Positions 1 to 9,931 of a DNA stretch of 64,000 nucleotides are shown piece by piece (position 1 is the stretch's first letter; each line of letters starts with the position of its first letter). Location of the stretch: positions 1-64,000 of the forward strand of contig CAWKKW010000002.1 of assembly GCA_963850345.1 (NCBI GenBank), read 5' to 3'. Position numbers and translations under genes: made by a program. The stretch is from CAWKKW01 sp963850345 (GTDB taxonomy: Bacteria; Acidobacteriota; Terriglobia; Terriglobales; Acidobacteriaceae). The notes beneath the pieces were generated by a model. The model saw only the letters and a list, made by a program, of their open reading frames with translations. It ran no database searches and was not told where the DNA came from.

Positions 1-472
1 GGGTCAATAAGTTATTTGGGAAAGCGTCACCGGCCACGAAGAACCGATATGGAGACGGTCTTCAGCAAAGAGCCCATCAATTGACGCTCAAGAGCGATCG
101 CGTCAGTCGAAATCCCGCCCGACTAATCGAGCGCCGGAACGAAGGGGACGGTCGGATCCGTTACTTGCGGCTGAAGCGGTGGTGCATCTGCCATTTGAAA
201 ACGTCTTGGTTACGAACGGCTACAACCGCGGGTTTCTTTATCCTTATGGTTTCATTCAACGGATGCGGGACAGTATCAAGCCAGCTACTTCGATGAGAGC
301 TGCCTCCTGGCATTGCCTTGTTATGTCATTGCCCTTGGTGCCATCTTGGGACTCTCTATAATCGCGGCTCTGCAATCCATTGCCTTGCACGATGGACAGG
401 TTTGAAGCGCGCGGCTTGGGCCCAACGGTTCCGGACTTGCTTGGCAAATGGGGAAGGCGCGGCAAAGCTTTC
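1..472. other. Left-edge region without a convincing gene
   Basis: No frame gives a recognisable protein. One plus-strand frame is open without a start from 199 to the stop at 403-405 (about 68 codons). Its end is hydrophobic, with one membrane-like stretch of about 25 residues, and reads like the C-terminus of a membrane protein. It may be a gene remnant or chance. No terminator is obvious downstream of the response regulator that ends at 473. Confidence 0.2.
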
Positions 473-934
473 TCAGAGTTCTGCGATTCTTTTCAGTAAA
501 GCCGCGGGATGAACGGGTTTCCCGAGCACCTGGAATTCGTACCCTCGCTTGCGTCCATGTTCGAGAATCGCCGAAGTTCCGACATGACCCGAGAAGAGCA
601 GTATTCTCGTGGAGGAATGCACTTCAGTGATCGCGATCGCAAGGTCTACTCCGTTCATTTGAGGCATGAGCACGTCGGTCAGGAGGTAATTTGGTTTCAG
701 CTTCCTCGCGAGTTTCAATGCCTGCCAGCCGTCGTAGGCTATGGTCACCGCATAACCGGCTCCCTCGAGAATCTCGCCAAGGGTGTCAGCTATGAGTCTT
801 TCATCGTCGACTACGAGAATGGTTGGTGGGTCTGTCTCGCGACGCTCTGCTACTTCTTGGCGAGGTTGCAACACAACTACGTTTTGGATTCGCTTGTTTG
901 ATGTAAAGACTGAGTCCGCTTGAGATTGAAACAT
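473..934 (-). CDS. Single-domain response regulator (CheY-like receiver)
   Basis: A 153-residue protein that is essentially one receiver domain after a 37-residue N-terminal extension. The acidic pair is D43/D44, the phosphoacceptor D87 sits in the TDVLMP motif, the switch serine is S115 and the conserved lysine K139 is in LGKP. There is no output domain, so it probably acts by protein-protein contact or in a phosphorelay. The ATG at 934 has a CGGAG box five bases upstream. It begins 20 bases after the stop of the upstream histidine kinase, so the two are almost certainly co-transcribed partners. Confidence 0.9.
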   Translation of the reverse strand: MFQSQADSVFTSNKRIQNVVVLQPRQEVAERRETDPPTILVVDDERLIADTLGEILEGAGYAVTIAYDGWQALKLARKLKPNYLLTDVLMPQMNGVDLAIAITEVHSSTRILLFSGHVGTSAILEHGRKRGYEFQVLGKPVHPAALLKRIAEL

Positions 935-954
935 GATTACTCCGAAAAACTCAA

Positions 955-2700
955 TCAGCTGGTACCGTTGGCCGCATCTTGCGCCGGCGTTGAGAACGGA
1001 ATGAATATTTCTGCCGAGGTTCCAGTCTGGCGGATCTCAGTAGAGTTCGAAATCGCGATGTAGCCGCCTCTTTTTTCCACCAGTTGTTTGGCCACCCAAA
1101 GTCCGATTCCTGTACCCACCTCTCCTTTGGTCGTAAAGAAAGGCTCAAAGATCTTAGGCAGATGCTCAGCCGGGATGCCACCGCCAGTGTCTCGAATGCA
1201 AATCTGTATGCCTGCCTGACCATGCCTGGAGGCTGTCGTGGTGGACAGATGCAGGGTTCCGCCTCGTGGCATCGCATCGAGTGAATTAGCGACAATGTTC
1301 GATAGCACCTGCAACATCTCTCCCTTGCTGAGTTGGATTTGATTTGTTTCCTCGAAACGGGCATCAATGACAACGTTCGCTGCGAAGGCTTTGGGGCGAT
1401 ACACTGCCAAAACGTTTTGCAGCAAGTCATGAACGTACACTGCTACAGGCCCGCCAGTGTCCCGATAATAGCCAAGCGTTTGCCGCGCTATCGTTGAGAC
1501 GCGCTCCAGTTCTCCTTCAGCCGTTGAGAGATACCGGTCTGCTTTGCTGTCTAGCTCGATGTTCTTCCGCGCCAAATAAATGAGATTCATAATGGCCTCA
1601 AGCGGATTGTTGATCTCATGAGCGACGGTAGCGGCCATTCTGCCGGTAGCAGCAAATTTCTCAGCCTGAACAAGGGAAGCTTCAACTCTCTTTCGCTGTG
1701 AAATATCCCGCAGGATTTTGGAAGCACCTATAATCGCGCCGGTGTTGTCTCTTACTGGTGAGATCGTGAGAGATGCATCGAACCTTTCGCCATGCTTCTT
1801 CAAGCGCACTGTTTCAAAGTGATCAAGGCGTTCGCCCGCCCGTATCTTTGCCAGGATCACCGGCTCTTCGGCGTGAAGCTCTTCCGGAATGAGCCGGAGA
1901 ACGGATTGCCCTATGATTTCCTCTCGTGTATATCCGAACAGACGCGCTGCAGCCTCGTTCCAACTGGTGATGATGCCGTTCAGGTCTTTGCTGACGATTG
2001 CGTCGTCCGATGACTGCACAATTGCGGCCAGCTCGCCGGCCTGCTTCGAGGCGGCGCGCTGCTCGACTTCAGCTTGCTGTAAAGCTTCAACCCTCAGCCT
2101 TAACTGCTGTCGCAGGCGAAAGTTCTCGATCGCTATCGCGGCTTGTGACGCGATTGCCGCCACCAGGTCTTCGGCGCTTTGCTGGAAAACGTCCGGTTCC
2201 GCGTGTCCATAAAACAGACCGCCGAGAACTTCCCCACTTTGGCTTTTCACGGGAACCGCCAGATAGCTGCGAACTGATAAGTGGGCATCAGGCATTCCAT
2301 AGTAGGGGTTGTTATGTCCGTAGCGAGGGTCCTTGGTGATGTCTCCCGACCGCACGATCGTGGTTCCCTCAGAGGTCGGTCCGAAGACCGCAGTGTTTTG
2401 TGGCATCGGGAAGTTGGCGAACTTGCTACGGTCCACTCCAGAAAGGGTGTAGAGCAAGTAGCTCTCTCCGGCCGGATTGGTGACGTTATAAAAGAACGCC
2501 CCGAACTGCCCACCGGACAGCTGCAGACCGGCGTCGGTTGCTGCCTGTACCAGCGTCTCCAAATCGGCGCTCCTGCCCAGAAGGAGTCCAATCTTGACGA
2601 TGAGTTCTAGAGTTTCGCGGAGCTTGTCTGGATTCTGATGTGTACCCCCGGTAAGCGCCATGCCCTCAAAGACCCCGACCAGAACGAAGATAGCTGCCAA
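955..2700 (-). CDS. Soluble GAF-PAS sensor histidine kinase
   Basis: A 581-residue kinase without clear membrane segments. A GAF domain spans roughly residues 30-200, a PAS domain with following PAC-like region about 225-335, then HisKA with phosphoacceptor H361 in the AHEINNP motif, and a C-terminal HATPase_c with the GTGIGLW glycine box. It should sense a small ligand or redox state in the cytoplasm and phosphorylate the receiver encoded 20 bases downstream. The start is uncertain: the frame begins with TTG at 2700, and an ATG at 2661 (residue 14) would remove a short hydrophobic leader-like stretch. The stimulus cannot be told from sequence. Confidence 0.88.
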   Translation of the reverse strand: MAAIFVLVGVFEGMALTGGTHQNPDKLRETLELIVKIGLLLGRSADLETLVQAATDAGLQLSGGQFGAFFYNVTNPAGESYLLYTLSGVDRSKFANFPMPQNTAVFGPTSEGTTIVRSGDITKDPRYGHNNPYYGMPDAHLSVRSYLAVPVKSQSGEVLGGLFYGHAEPDVFQQSAEDLVAAIASQAAIAIENFRLRQQLRLRVEALQQAEVEQRAASKQAGELAAIVQSSDDAIVSKDLNGIITSWNEAAARLFGYTREEIIGQSVLRLIPEELHAEEPVILAKIRAGERLDHFETVRLKKHGERFDASLTISPVRDNTGAIIGASKILRDISQRKRVEASLVQAEKFAATGRMAATVAHEINNPLEAIMNLIYLARKNIELDSKADRYLSTAEGELERVSTIARQTLGYYRDTGGPVAVYVHDLLQNVLAVYRPKAFAANVVIDARFEETNQIQLSKGEMLQVLSNIVANSLDAMPRGGTLHLSTTTASRHGQAGIQICIRDTGGGIPAEHLPKIFEPFFTTKGEVGTGIGLWVAKQLVEKRGGYIAISNSTEIRQTGTSAEIFIPFSTPAQDAANGTS

Positions 2701-3427
2701 AGCCGCTCATAACGTGTGCACCACTTATATTACAGTTGCGCTTGCAAAAAAGCAGTCCAAGCAGGTTTCGTTTGTCACTCGGAGTGGCACAAATTTAACG
2801 CCAGTAACCTGCCTTCGCTCATTCAGCTAGCGAATGAACCGCCCCGCCAAGAGATGACTTTCGCGATCTACGGTGGGGTTCGAGCACGCTCTTAACCATC
2901 CTGTGCGGGCGTTCATAAAAAACTCTGAGTAGTGCGACTGTTCTAAAGATTCTTCAGGAAATATGACGGCCGTCCAACAGAGCCGGGCTACCTGCTGCAT
3001 CCACAGAAATACGAAGCGAGTAGAGGTAAGTCCCGGATTTCCACAACGGAACCCGGGGCGCCAGCTTCGTTTCTGTCTCAGTCTTGCTGTGTCCGATCTC
3101 AATTTTCCAACTAGAATGCCGCTGGATCTTCTCATTCCATATCAAAAAAAGAATGAGCAGATTCACAAATTCGGTGTGGACGCAAATACAGGCGAGATCG
3201 TCGAAGACTTCGTCGAGAGTCCGGTCGATGAAACATAGGAAAATGCGAAATAGCGCTAAGCCCGGGAGCGTTCATGATCGTCGAACTCGAAACATGCCGC
3301 CAGGGCTAGGGGTAACAAGGAACAAGCTCGTAGTGAGAAACACGCCTCATCTGAAGCGTGTATCAATTGGCACTAGAGGGAGGTGAGAGACCGTAGACCA
3401 CCTCGCGGGTTAATGGGCTTGCACAAG
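2701..3427. other. 727-base gap between two histidine kinase genes
   Basis: Several short overlapping frames exist on both strands, including a minus frame at 2827-3135 and a plus frame ending at 3238, but none has family motifs or a good start. GAGGTG and CACCTC form a loose inverted repeat around 3381-3405, just downstream of the hybrid kinase stop. I see no RNA gene. Confidence 0.3.
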
Positions 3428-5347
3428 CTATCGGTCTTCCGAACAGGGAGTCGCACTAAGCACACGCCGAAGGACCTCGCTTATTTCAGTAACGGTCCAA
3501 GGCTTGAGAATGATCGCATCGAAGCCATAGTCTCGAAAATCCGACATGACCGGCGCATCCGAATAGCCACTCGAGACGATTAACTTTAAGGAAGGCTCGA
3601 GTTCCTTCAGTTTCGCAGCGGTTTCAACTCCGCCCATTCCTCCAATGATAGTCAAATCTAAAAGAACTGCGTCAAAGCCGATTCCATTCGACTTAGCGGC
3701 TTTATAAAGAGCGATCGCCTCATGTCCATCTCGGGCGGTCTGGACGTTGTATCCGAGTTGGCTGAGGACAGCGCCGAACAGGACGCGGAGATCATCCACA
3801 TCGTCCATTATCAGGAGACGTTCTGTTCCGGTTCGCAACTGGGCGGCAATAGGGGCCTGAGGTGGCGAACTTTCGCGCGAAGCCGGCAGTTCCACAGTGA
3901 ATACCGTACCGGTACTGGCTGTTGAGTCTACCGAAAGGGTTCCTCCATGTTTTGCAACGATCGCATAGGCGGTCGCCAAACCCAATCCGCTTCCTGCCGG
4001 CTTGGTTGTGAAATATGGATCGAAAATCCGCTCCATTATTTCAGCGGAGATGCCGGATCCGTAGTCACGAATCGAAATCTTGATCCACGGATCTAGCTCA
4101 TCTAAGCCAATTGGGCGCGCAACGTTCTCCGCACGAACTTCAATCGTTCCTCCACTAGGCATGGCCTGTTGCGCGTTGACTAGAATATTGTGGAGCACTT
4201 GGCCCATCTGATTCGGATCTACATTCGCGAACCAGAGGTCGTCTGCGATAGTGACATTGATGATCAGGGATGATCCGGATCCGGCAAGTTGAACGGCATC
4301 CGTAACCAGCTTGGCTATCGAAACTACACGCCGTACCGGGTCACCCCCCTTTGCAAAGGTCAACAACTGCGACGATAAGGATGCAGCGCGCTGGCACGCA
4401 TTCCCGGCTTGATCGAGGAAGCGTCGAGCATCTTGGCCAGGATCAAGCCGTGACTTTGCGACCTCGATATTCCCTTGCACGACCGTCAGGAAGTTATTGA
4501 AGTCATGGGCAATTCCTCCCGCCAGCACTCCGAGGGAGTCCAGTTTGCGTGCACGCAGAAGTTCCTCTTCAGCCTGCTCGCGCTGCGCAATTTCCGTGCG
4601 TAACTGTTCGGTCGATTTGTGCAGCTCGGCAGTGCGCCCCTTGACTCGTTCCTCAAGTTCCCGATTCAAAGCTTCGGTTTTCTGGTTCGCGGCTCGCACA
4701 TCATCTACAAGGTCTTGATTCTCAAACTGCAGGATGATCGATGATTCCACCATCCGATAGATCCGGGCTGTTGTTACCAACGTTGCAAGGGTATATACCC
4801 CACATAAAAGGCCCATGACCAAATGCATCTCGTCGCCCTCGACAAGAAGGCGGACAGCCGACGCGAGACCCGTCGGGATCTGGAACCACAGGAATGCCTC
4901 AGGCCTCGGTGCCAGAAGGGATCCGGCTCCCAACATCATTCCCCCCAATACGAAAAGGAGAAAGAGTTGATTCATAGGGTGTGCCGGAGCATATAGGAGT
5001 ATCCCTGCCGCTCCCCAGCCGACACCTGCGAGAGCCACGCCAACCGTCAGTGCCGCACGCCACTTGCCGAGGCCCGCACTTCGCGGCGAGTCGCGCCAAT
5101 AGTGTCGCGCAACAATGAGCCTCACTAACGAGACGAGCGCCATGTACAGGCACCAGACGATGATTACCGATTTCGAAATCACTGCCCATTGGAGCGCCGC
5201 TAGACTTGCCGCGGTGACAATGGTGACGCTGGCCGCTAGGTTGGAATTTGCGTAGAGAAGCTTTAGCTGCGTCGATAAGACCTGTCGTCTACGGAACTCC
5301 TGATTGACCCGTGTTGTTGATGAAACCAGGCACATGCAGAAGCTCAT
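3428..5347 (-). CDS. Membrane hybrid histidine kinase with C-terminal receiver
   Basis: A 639-residue protein. About six hydrophobic segments lie between residues 35 and 195, followed by a coiled-coil linker at about 205-265, a HisKA domain with H281 in GGIAHDFNN, an HATPase_c domain with the GSGLGL box near 452-457, and a receiver at about 508-635 with D515/D516 and phosphoacceptor D564. The HDFNN signature is typical of the NtrB-like/hybrid kinase group. No separate output regulator lies nearby, so signal probably leaves through a phosphotransfer protein elsewhere or through the orphan receiver at 473-934. The exact start is uncertain within the first 25 residues. Confidence 0.88.
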   Translation of the reverse strand: MSFCMCLVSSTTRVNQEFRRRQVLSTQLKLLYANSNLAASVTIVTAASLAALQWAVISKSVIIVWCLYMALVSLVRLIVARHYWRDSPRSAGLGKWRAALTVGVALAGVGWGAAGILLYAPAHPMNQLFLLFVLGGMMLGAGSLLAPRPEAFLWFQIPTGLASAVRLLVEGDEMHLVMGLLCGVYTLATLVTTARIYRMVESSIILQFENQDLVDDVRAANQKTEALNRELEERVKGRTAELHKSTEQLRTEIAQREQAEEELLRARKLDSLGVLAGGIAHDFNNFLTVVQGNIEVAKSRLDPGQDARRFLDQAGNACQRAASLSSQLLTFAKGGDPVRRVVSIAKLVTDAVQLAGSGSSLIINVTIADDLWFANVDPNQMGQVLHNILVNAQQAMPSGGTIEVRAENVARPIGLDELDPWIKISIRDYGSGISAEIMERIFDPYFTTKPAGSGLGLATAYAIVAKHGGTLSVDSTASTGTVFTVELPASRESSPPQAPIAAQLRTGTERLLIMDDVDDLRVLFGAVLSQLGYNVQTARDGHEAIALYKAAKSNGIGFDAVLLDLTIIGGMGGVETAAKLKELEPSLKLIVSSGYSDAPVMSDFRDYGFDAIILKPWTVTEISEVLRRVLSATPCSEDR

Positions 5348-6357
5348 TATGCGGGGCGAGGGTAGCCTGGGACAAATTCGCCGATCTGGATAGCAAGTCT
5401 TCTGATTACCAAAGTTGCGGAAGGCCGAATCGGGATTGTACGCAACCAGAACTTTGGGTCACAAAATCGTCTAAACTCCCCGAAGCTCAAGCAACGTCTC
5501 TAGCTCAGCCGAGACCGGGGCAGAGTAGTGGCCGAGATCTTCCGGCGCGGCTCCAGTCGCGCCAATTCAAAGTAAATGCGAATGCTCGCCGTGCCGCGCA
5601 GAATGGGGTGTGACAGCGTTTTGATTAGCTCTTGTAATTAACGTATCTTCTTCGTTATCGATTCGGCTCCGAGTTGCTTTGCCTTGGCCCGGTCACATGT
5701 CCAACGCCGCAGGACAATGGCCGAGAAGGTACGATCTTGAGAGAATAGAAGCTGTCTCACGGATGACCGATGAGTCACGCAGCAGCGATCGAACTGCCCC
5801 GCCATTCTCAGCAGAGTGCCACACGCGATGGACCCTCTGCAAGTCCGATGCCAAGGTACGTACTTAGGCGCTCGACACCTTGACCCGCCAGTGCGTCCAG
5901 GGCCTTGGTGGAGTTGCACTTGGAATGACAAAGGTGAACGAATCCAGAACCATGCCACGGATGATGGTTTGCCCCGGTAAAGAGCTGCCGGATCAGGGGG
6001 CGACGTAGGAGACCGTTGCGAAAACTCGAGGGCGTGTATGAACATCTGCCGCCAAGGCGGCCGCAGAATATGTTCGCCCGGCCTTTCGGACGATTAAAGC
6101 TCCTGCCTCGAAGTTCTTGCAACAGGTGCGGAAACACGTCTATAGAATCGTGTCAGACACATGATGCAAACGCCCGCGCAACTCGAAGCAGCAGGACGTG
6201 AGGTCACAGACCTCACGGATGAATCAGTGTATTCAAACTGACGCCTGCATGCTCGAACTGGGTCGATGCAGAGGGCTATTCCAGGTAGCCGAAGATAGCG
6301 TCTACTCCGCCGTCTCTACGAATCAATCATGATTGTTTAGCTGCGCTGCAGGCGAGG
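5348..6357. other. 1-kb gap between hybrid kinase and receptor gene
   Basis: Short frames such as minus 5808-6137 and minus 5638-6045 have unusual composition (rich in R, C, H and S) and match nothing I recognise. They look like chance openings. The only clear element is the hairpin at 6197-6217 listed separately. The region probably holds the upstream signals of the hybrid kinase and the 3' region of the receptor transcript. Confidence 0.35.
6197..6217. repeat. Perfect 9-bp inverted repeat downstream of receptor gene
   Basis: CGTGAGGTC, a three-base loop ACA, then GACCTCACG. The palindrome lies about 140 bases past the stop of the minus-strand receptor. It could end that transcript, although no T-run follows on either strand, or be a protein-binding site. 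Confidence 0.5.
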
Positions 6358-9336
6358 TTAGAAGCTGACCTTTGTCGAGAATTGGAAGCTGCGCGATCCA
6401 TTCTGAGGGAAACTCGCGAGAGGAGTTCCAAACGAGCGGTTGGGAGTCGCTACCCACAAATTCGTGGAGTTACCATTCGCGTCGGTCTGTTGCGTGGTTG
6501 TGTATTGAACTGTGTCTACTGTGTCCAGGTAATTCGGGTGGTTGAGCACGTCGAATGACTCTGCACGGAGCCGCAGGGTGTAGTGGTCTCTGAAGTGGAT
6601 ATCGCGCGACACGCTCAGATCGAGGTCTGTTGTACCCGGACCGGTGAAGTGGTTGTAGCCCTCGCCCGGGACGACGGAGAAGTTCACTTCCGACGTGTCG
6701 AATACCGCGGTGTACGGACGTCCAGTTGCGTGGTTCACAATTCCGGACACCACGAAGTTGCGGGCAGGGCCGGTGCTCGGCCTCCACCCTGCACTTGCCA
6801 CAAGGCGATGCCGCTGATCAAGCAATGACCTGCCGCGCTGCGAGTGAAGATCGAACTGATTGAAGTAGCCCGTTCCTTCATCCGTACTCTTCGACAGCGT
6901 GTATGCCACGGTGGCGAAGTAGCTGCTCGAGTGGTGGCGCAGGGAAGCCTGCAGCGCGTTGTACTTCGATGTGCCAGTGTTATCTACCACGTTGATCGGC
7001 CCGAAGTTCGGATTCAGAATGCCGTCGATGGCTTCGTAATCAGGAACGTTATAGCTTTGGCCTCCAGGCAGGACGACAGTGTCGTTGGTGAAACTTCCCC
7101 CATATTGCACCTGAAGGTCAGGCGGCACGAGGTTCAGGTCACGGCCGAAGTTTCCGTTTGCTTGGCGCGTTACTCCATTCGAGTTGCCTAGCAGAGCAAG
7201 CCCATGTGTGTAGGCATAGGTGACGCTCAAGGCAGTATGCGCGCCCAGTTGCTGGTCCACTGCGAGGCTCGCCTGCTCGACGTAAGGGCTGCGAAAATTC
7301 GGCGCAAATACTACAGCGGAGGGCGTGCCGCCCGCGGCTGTGGGGAATGCAGTCAATGCCTGAGGATATGTGACCAGCGGATTGCTGTTGCCAAACGCAG
7401 GCCCGGTTGCTGCCAGGAACTGGCGCGAGATTCCGTTCGACGCCAACACCTGCGACACATCTAGAAGATCCTCTTGCTCGTAAAACAAGCCATACGACCC
7501 ACGAATAACCGTCGAACGACTCTTGAAAGGTGAGTACGCAAAGCCAAGCCGCGGCGCAACATTGCCTTTGCTGTAGTGAATCCTGCAGGTCAGCGCCAAC
7601 AGTGGATTGCATACGTCTGGCTTTGGGAGCACTTGCAGGTCATAACGCACCCCGTAGTTGAGGTTCAGCTTTCGAGTAATGCGAAACTCGTCCTGCACGT
7701 AAACAGAGTAAGTGGGTGATCTCACCGGTATCGTCGACTTACCGAAGGACTGAAGATAGAGCTGAAAGTTGCCCGTGGCCACATCCTGCAGGCTGGCGAA
7801 CTGATATTCCCCGTCGGGGCCGTATACAAAGTAGTCCTGATCGTCGTTGACATTGATATCGACGCCGAACTTGGCGGTGTGCCGCCCAAGTATCCTTATA
7901 AAGTTGTCAGTGAACTCGAAGCGGTGATCGGATGTTGAAAGCTGAAAGCGATTGCCGCCAAATACAAAACCCGAATCTGGATTCTGGATCACGACCGCTG
8001 GGCCGCTGGGCGGATGATCGGGCAAATCGAAGTGCAGGTCGCTGCCAAAGTGAAAGCGCAGATCGTTCAGGGCGCTGGGGCTGAAAACGGTCCGCAGTGA
8101 AGCCTGGAAGAAGTGGCTCGTCGCGCCGTCCGTCAACGAAAGTCCATCTCCCGTCGAAGTAGGCGTATTGAAATAGCCGTGAGGACTACGATAGCGCTGG
8201 TAGTTGTAAGTGGCGTCAAGAGAGTTCCTGCTGCTCAGCACCGCGTTGATCTTGGCGAAGGCGGCATTCTGATTGAAGCTTCGAGCGAGCGATCCCGAAC
8301 TTGCGTTTACCTGTGATGCGATCGTGGGATTATTTGCAAGGAAATCAGAAGGCAAATCTGCCAGGGCAGGGGCGTTGTTGACGGTCAACGGCTCATTGCG
8401 CACCTGGCCTTCGTAGTTCGCAATGAAGAACACCTTATCCTTCTTGATGGGGCCGCCGAGCGTGCCGCCAAACTGCTGGCGCCTGTTCGAGGGCTTGGCA
8501 ATGCTGAGGCTCTTATTAATGGGATCGTTCGCGTTCAGGCCCGAGTCCAGAATGTAGTAGTACCCGTCGCCGTGCACTTCATTGGTGCCACTGCGGGTGA
8601 CAGAGTTCACCAGTCCGCCGCCGGCTTGCCCGAACTCCGCTTCAAACCCGGAGCTCGTGACTTGGAATTCCTGGATCACATCTTCGCTGAACTGGAACGG
8701 TATGCTGGTGCGCCCGATCTGCTGCGAGAAGAAGGCATTGTTATTGTTCGCTCCGTCTACGGAGTAGTTGTTAAAGTTGCCAGCCACTCCATTGAAGCTG
8801 ACCATGCCTTGCCCATCCGTGGTGGCGCCTGGTGTCAGAAGTGTGAAGTCGGTAAAGTTGCGCCCGTTGAGAGGAAGAGCTTCAATGCTCTGGCGATTGA
8901 TTACGCTAGAGATCGCCGATTGCTGCGTATCGATGAGCGTTTCCGCTGTTACTTCAACCTGCGTTTCAGAAAGACCCACCTGCAGGTGCGGTTCGAGAGT
9001 GGATGTTGAACCCACCTTCACGACCACCTCCTTCATCTCGACGCTTCCGAAACCCGCACTCGCGAACACGACCGTGTAGTGACCCGGCGCGAGGGAGAGG
9101 ACATCGAAGTGTCCCTTGGAGTCCGATCGAACGGAGGTGGGGATGCCCGTATCGCGATTGCTTACCGTGATCTGCGCCCCGGCGATCAGCGCACCGCTCG
9201 AGTCCACCACACTTCCTTCAATGCGGCCACTGTCTGAGGATGCCTGACTGTGGAGGATCGAGGGTGCGAGCACCAACACGGCAGACAAGGCGTGGGTACA
9301 CGCGTGGCGAATGGCTTTTCGTGAAAACCTTGGCAT
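6358..9336 (-). CDS. Oar-like TonB-dependent outer-membrane receptor
   Basis: A 992-residue secreted beta-barrel protein. It has a signal peptide (about residues 1-32), a CarboxypepD_reg beta-sandwich (about 35-120; 'GRIEGSVVDSSGALI' type), a plug-like region with PLNGRNF near 155-162, and a long aromatic- and asparagine-rich barrel ending in phenylalanine. Such acidobacterial receptors lack SusD partners and are thought to import or bind large substrates. Start choice: the ATG at 9336 has GGAG five bases upstream, and the frame also contains a TTG one codon earlier. It stands alone between two gaps, so its substrate cannot be read from neighbours. Confidence 0.88.
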   Translation of the reverse strand: MPRFSRKAIRHACTHALSAVLVLAPSILHSQASSDSGRIEGSVVDSSGALIAGAQITVSNRDTGIPTSVRSDSKGHFDVLSLAPGHYTVVFASAGFGSVEMKEVVVKVGSTSTLEPHLQVGLSETQVEVTAETLIDTQQSAISSVINRQSIEALPLNGRNFTDFTLLTPGATTDGQGMVSFNGVAGNFNNYSVDGANNNNAFFSQQIGRTSIPFQFSEDVIQEFQVTSSGFEAEFGQAGGGLVNSVTRSGTNEVHGDGYYYILDSGLNANDPINKSLSIAKPSNRRQQFGGTLGGPIKKDKVFFIANYEGQVRNEPLTVNNAPALADLPSDFLANNPTIASQVNASSGSLARSFNQNAAFAKINAVLSSRNSLDATYNYQRYRSPHGYFNTPTSTGDGLSLTDGATSHFFQASLRTVFSPSALNDLRFHFGSDLHFDLPDHPPSGPAVVIQNPDSGFVFGGNRFQLSTSDHRFEFTDNFIRILGRHTAKFGVDINVNDDQDYFVYGPDGEYQFASLQDVATGNFQLYLQSFGKSTIPVRSPTYSVYVQDEFRITRKLNLNYGVRYDLQVLPKPDVCNPLLALTCRIHYSKGNVAPRLGFAYSPFKSRSTVIRGSYGLFYEQEDLLDVSQVLASNGISRQFLAATGPAFGNSNPLVTYPQALTAFPTAAGGTPSAVVFAPNFRSPYVEQASLAVDQQLGAHTALSVTYAYTHGLALLGNSNGVTRQANGNFGRDLNLVPPDLQVQYGGSFTNDTVVLPGGQSYNVPDYEAIDGILNPNFGPINVVDNTGTSKYNALQASLRHHSSSYFATVAYTLSKSTDEGTGYFNQFDLHSQRGRSLLDQRHRLVASAGWRPSTGPARNFVVSGIVNHATGRPYTAVFDTSEVNFSVVPGEGYNHFTGPGTTDLDLSVSRDIHFRDHYTLRLRAESFDVLNHPNYLDTVDTVQYTTTQQTDANGNSTNLWVATPNRSFGTPLASFPQNGSRSFQFSTKVSF

Positions 9337-9931
9337 CAACTCTCCGTAACCGGTAGCTCATTGAAGGCGCACTTGAGGGGACTCGCCTCTAGCTTGATTG
9401 TTCCATTAAAACACGAACAATATTTGGGTAAAGCAATGCAACCTTGCTGGCCCGCCTCCCGCCCGACGCCGATCAAGTGGAAGACCGTCTTGCCAAGATT
9501 CATCCTTCGTGAGAGTCAAGGAAAAGTACCGCGATCTAATAGCGGGGTGGGATGTCTGTCTGACCTTTTTCTGAACAGAAAGCGCCGCGGCAGCGACGGT
9601 CTTGGACTCTGGATGTTGACAGATATCGCCGCCCGCTTGTTCTGCGGAGTACCACCTCCGTACATCACTCTGGCGCTGTTCAGCATAATTCTGCCTTCTG
9701 GAATGCCTCAGTTGTTCGGCTGGGGTTGACGGAGGAGCAGATAGAGGGAATGATCGAGCGTTTACAGGCGGACCTTTCACCTCCCCACCGCGGTCTCCAG
9801 CTACGCGTCATGGGTGGGAACTGAGGCTGAAACCAAACCTGAACATGCGCATGTGGTCCAGTCAATCCGTGCCGAGCGAAAGTTGCGAAGCTGTCTTTTT
9901 AGCAACAACAGACCTACGAAAACTCATTGAT
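9337..9931. other. Gap between receptor and oxidase genes
   Basis: No complete gene is recognised. A plus-strand frame ending at the TGA at 9822-9824 has a coding-like tail (leucine/glutamate-rich helix around 9725-9790) but no start and no family match. It may be a fragment. The promoter of the minus-strand receptor should lie just right of 9336. Confidence 0.3.

Noticed and set aside
5638..6137. Two overlapping minus-strand frames in the 1-kb gap
   Set aside because: Unusual amino-acid composition, no ribosome-binding site, no recognisable domain.
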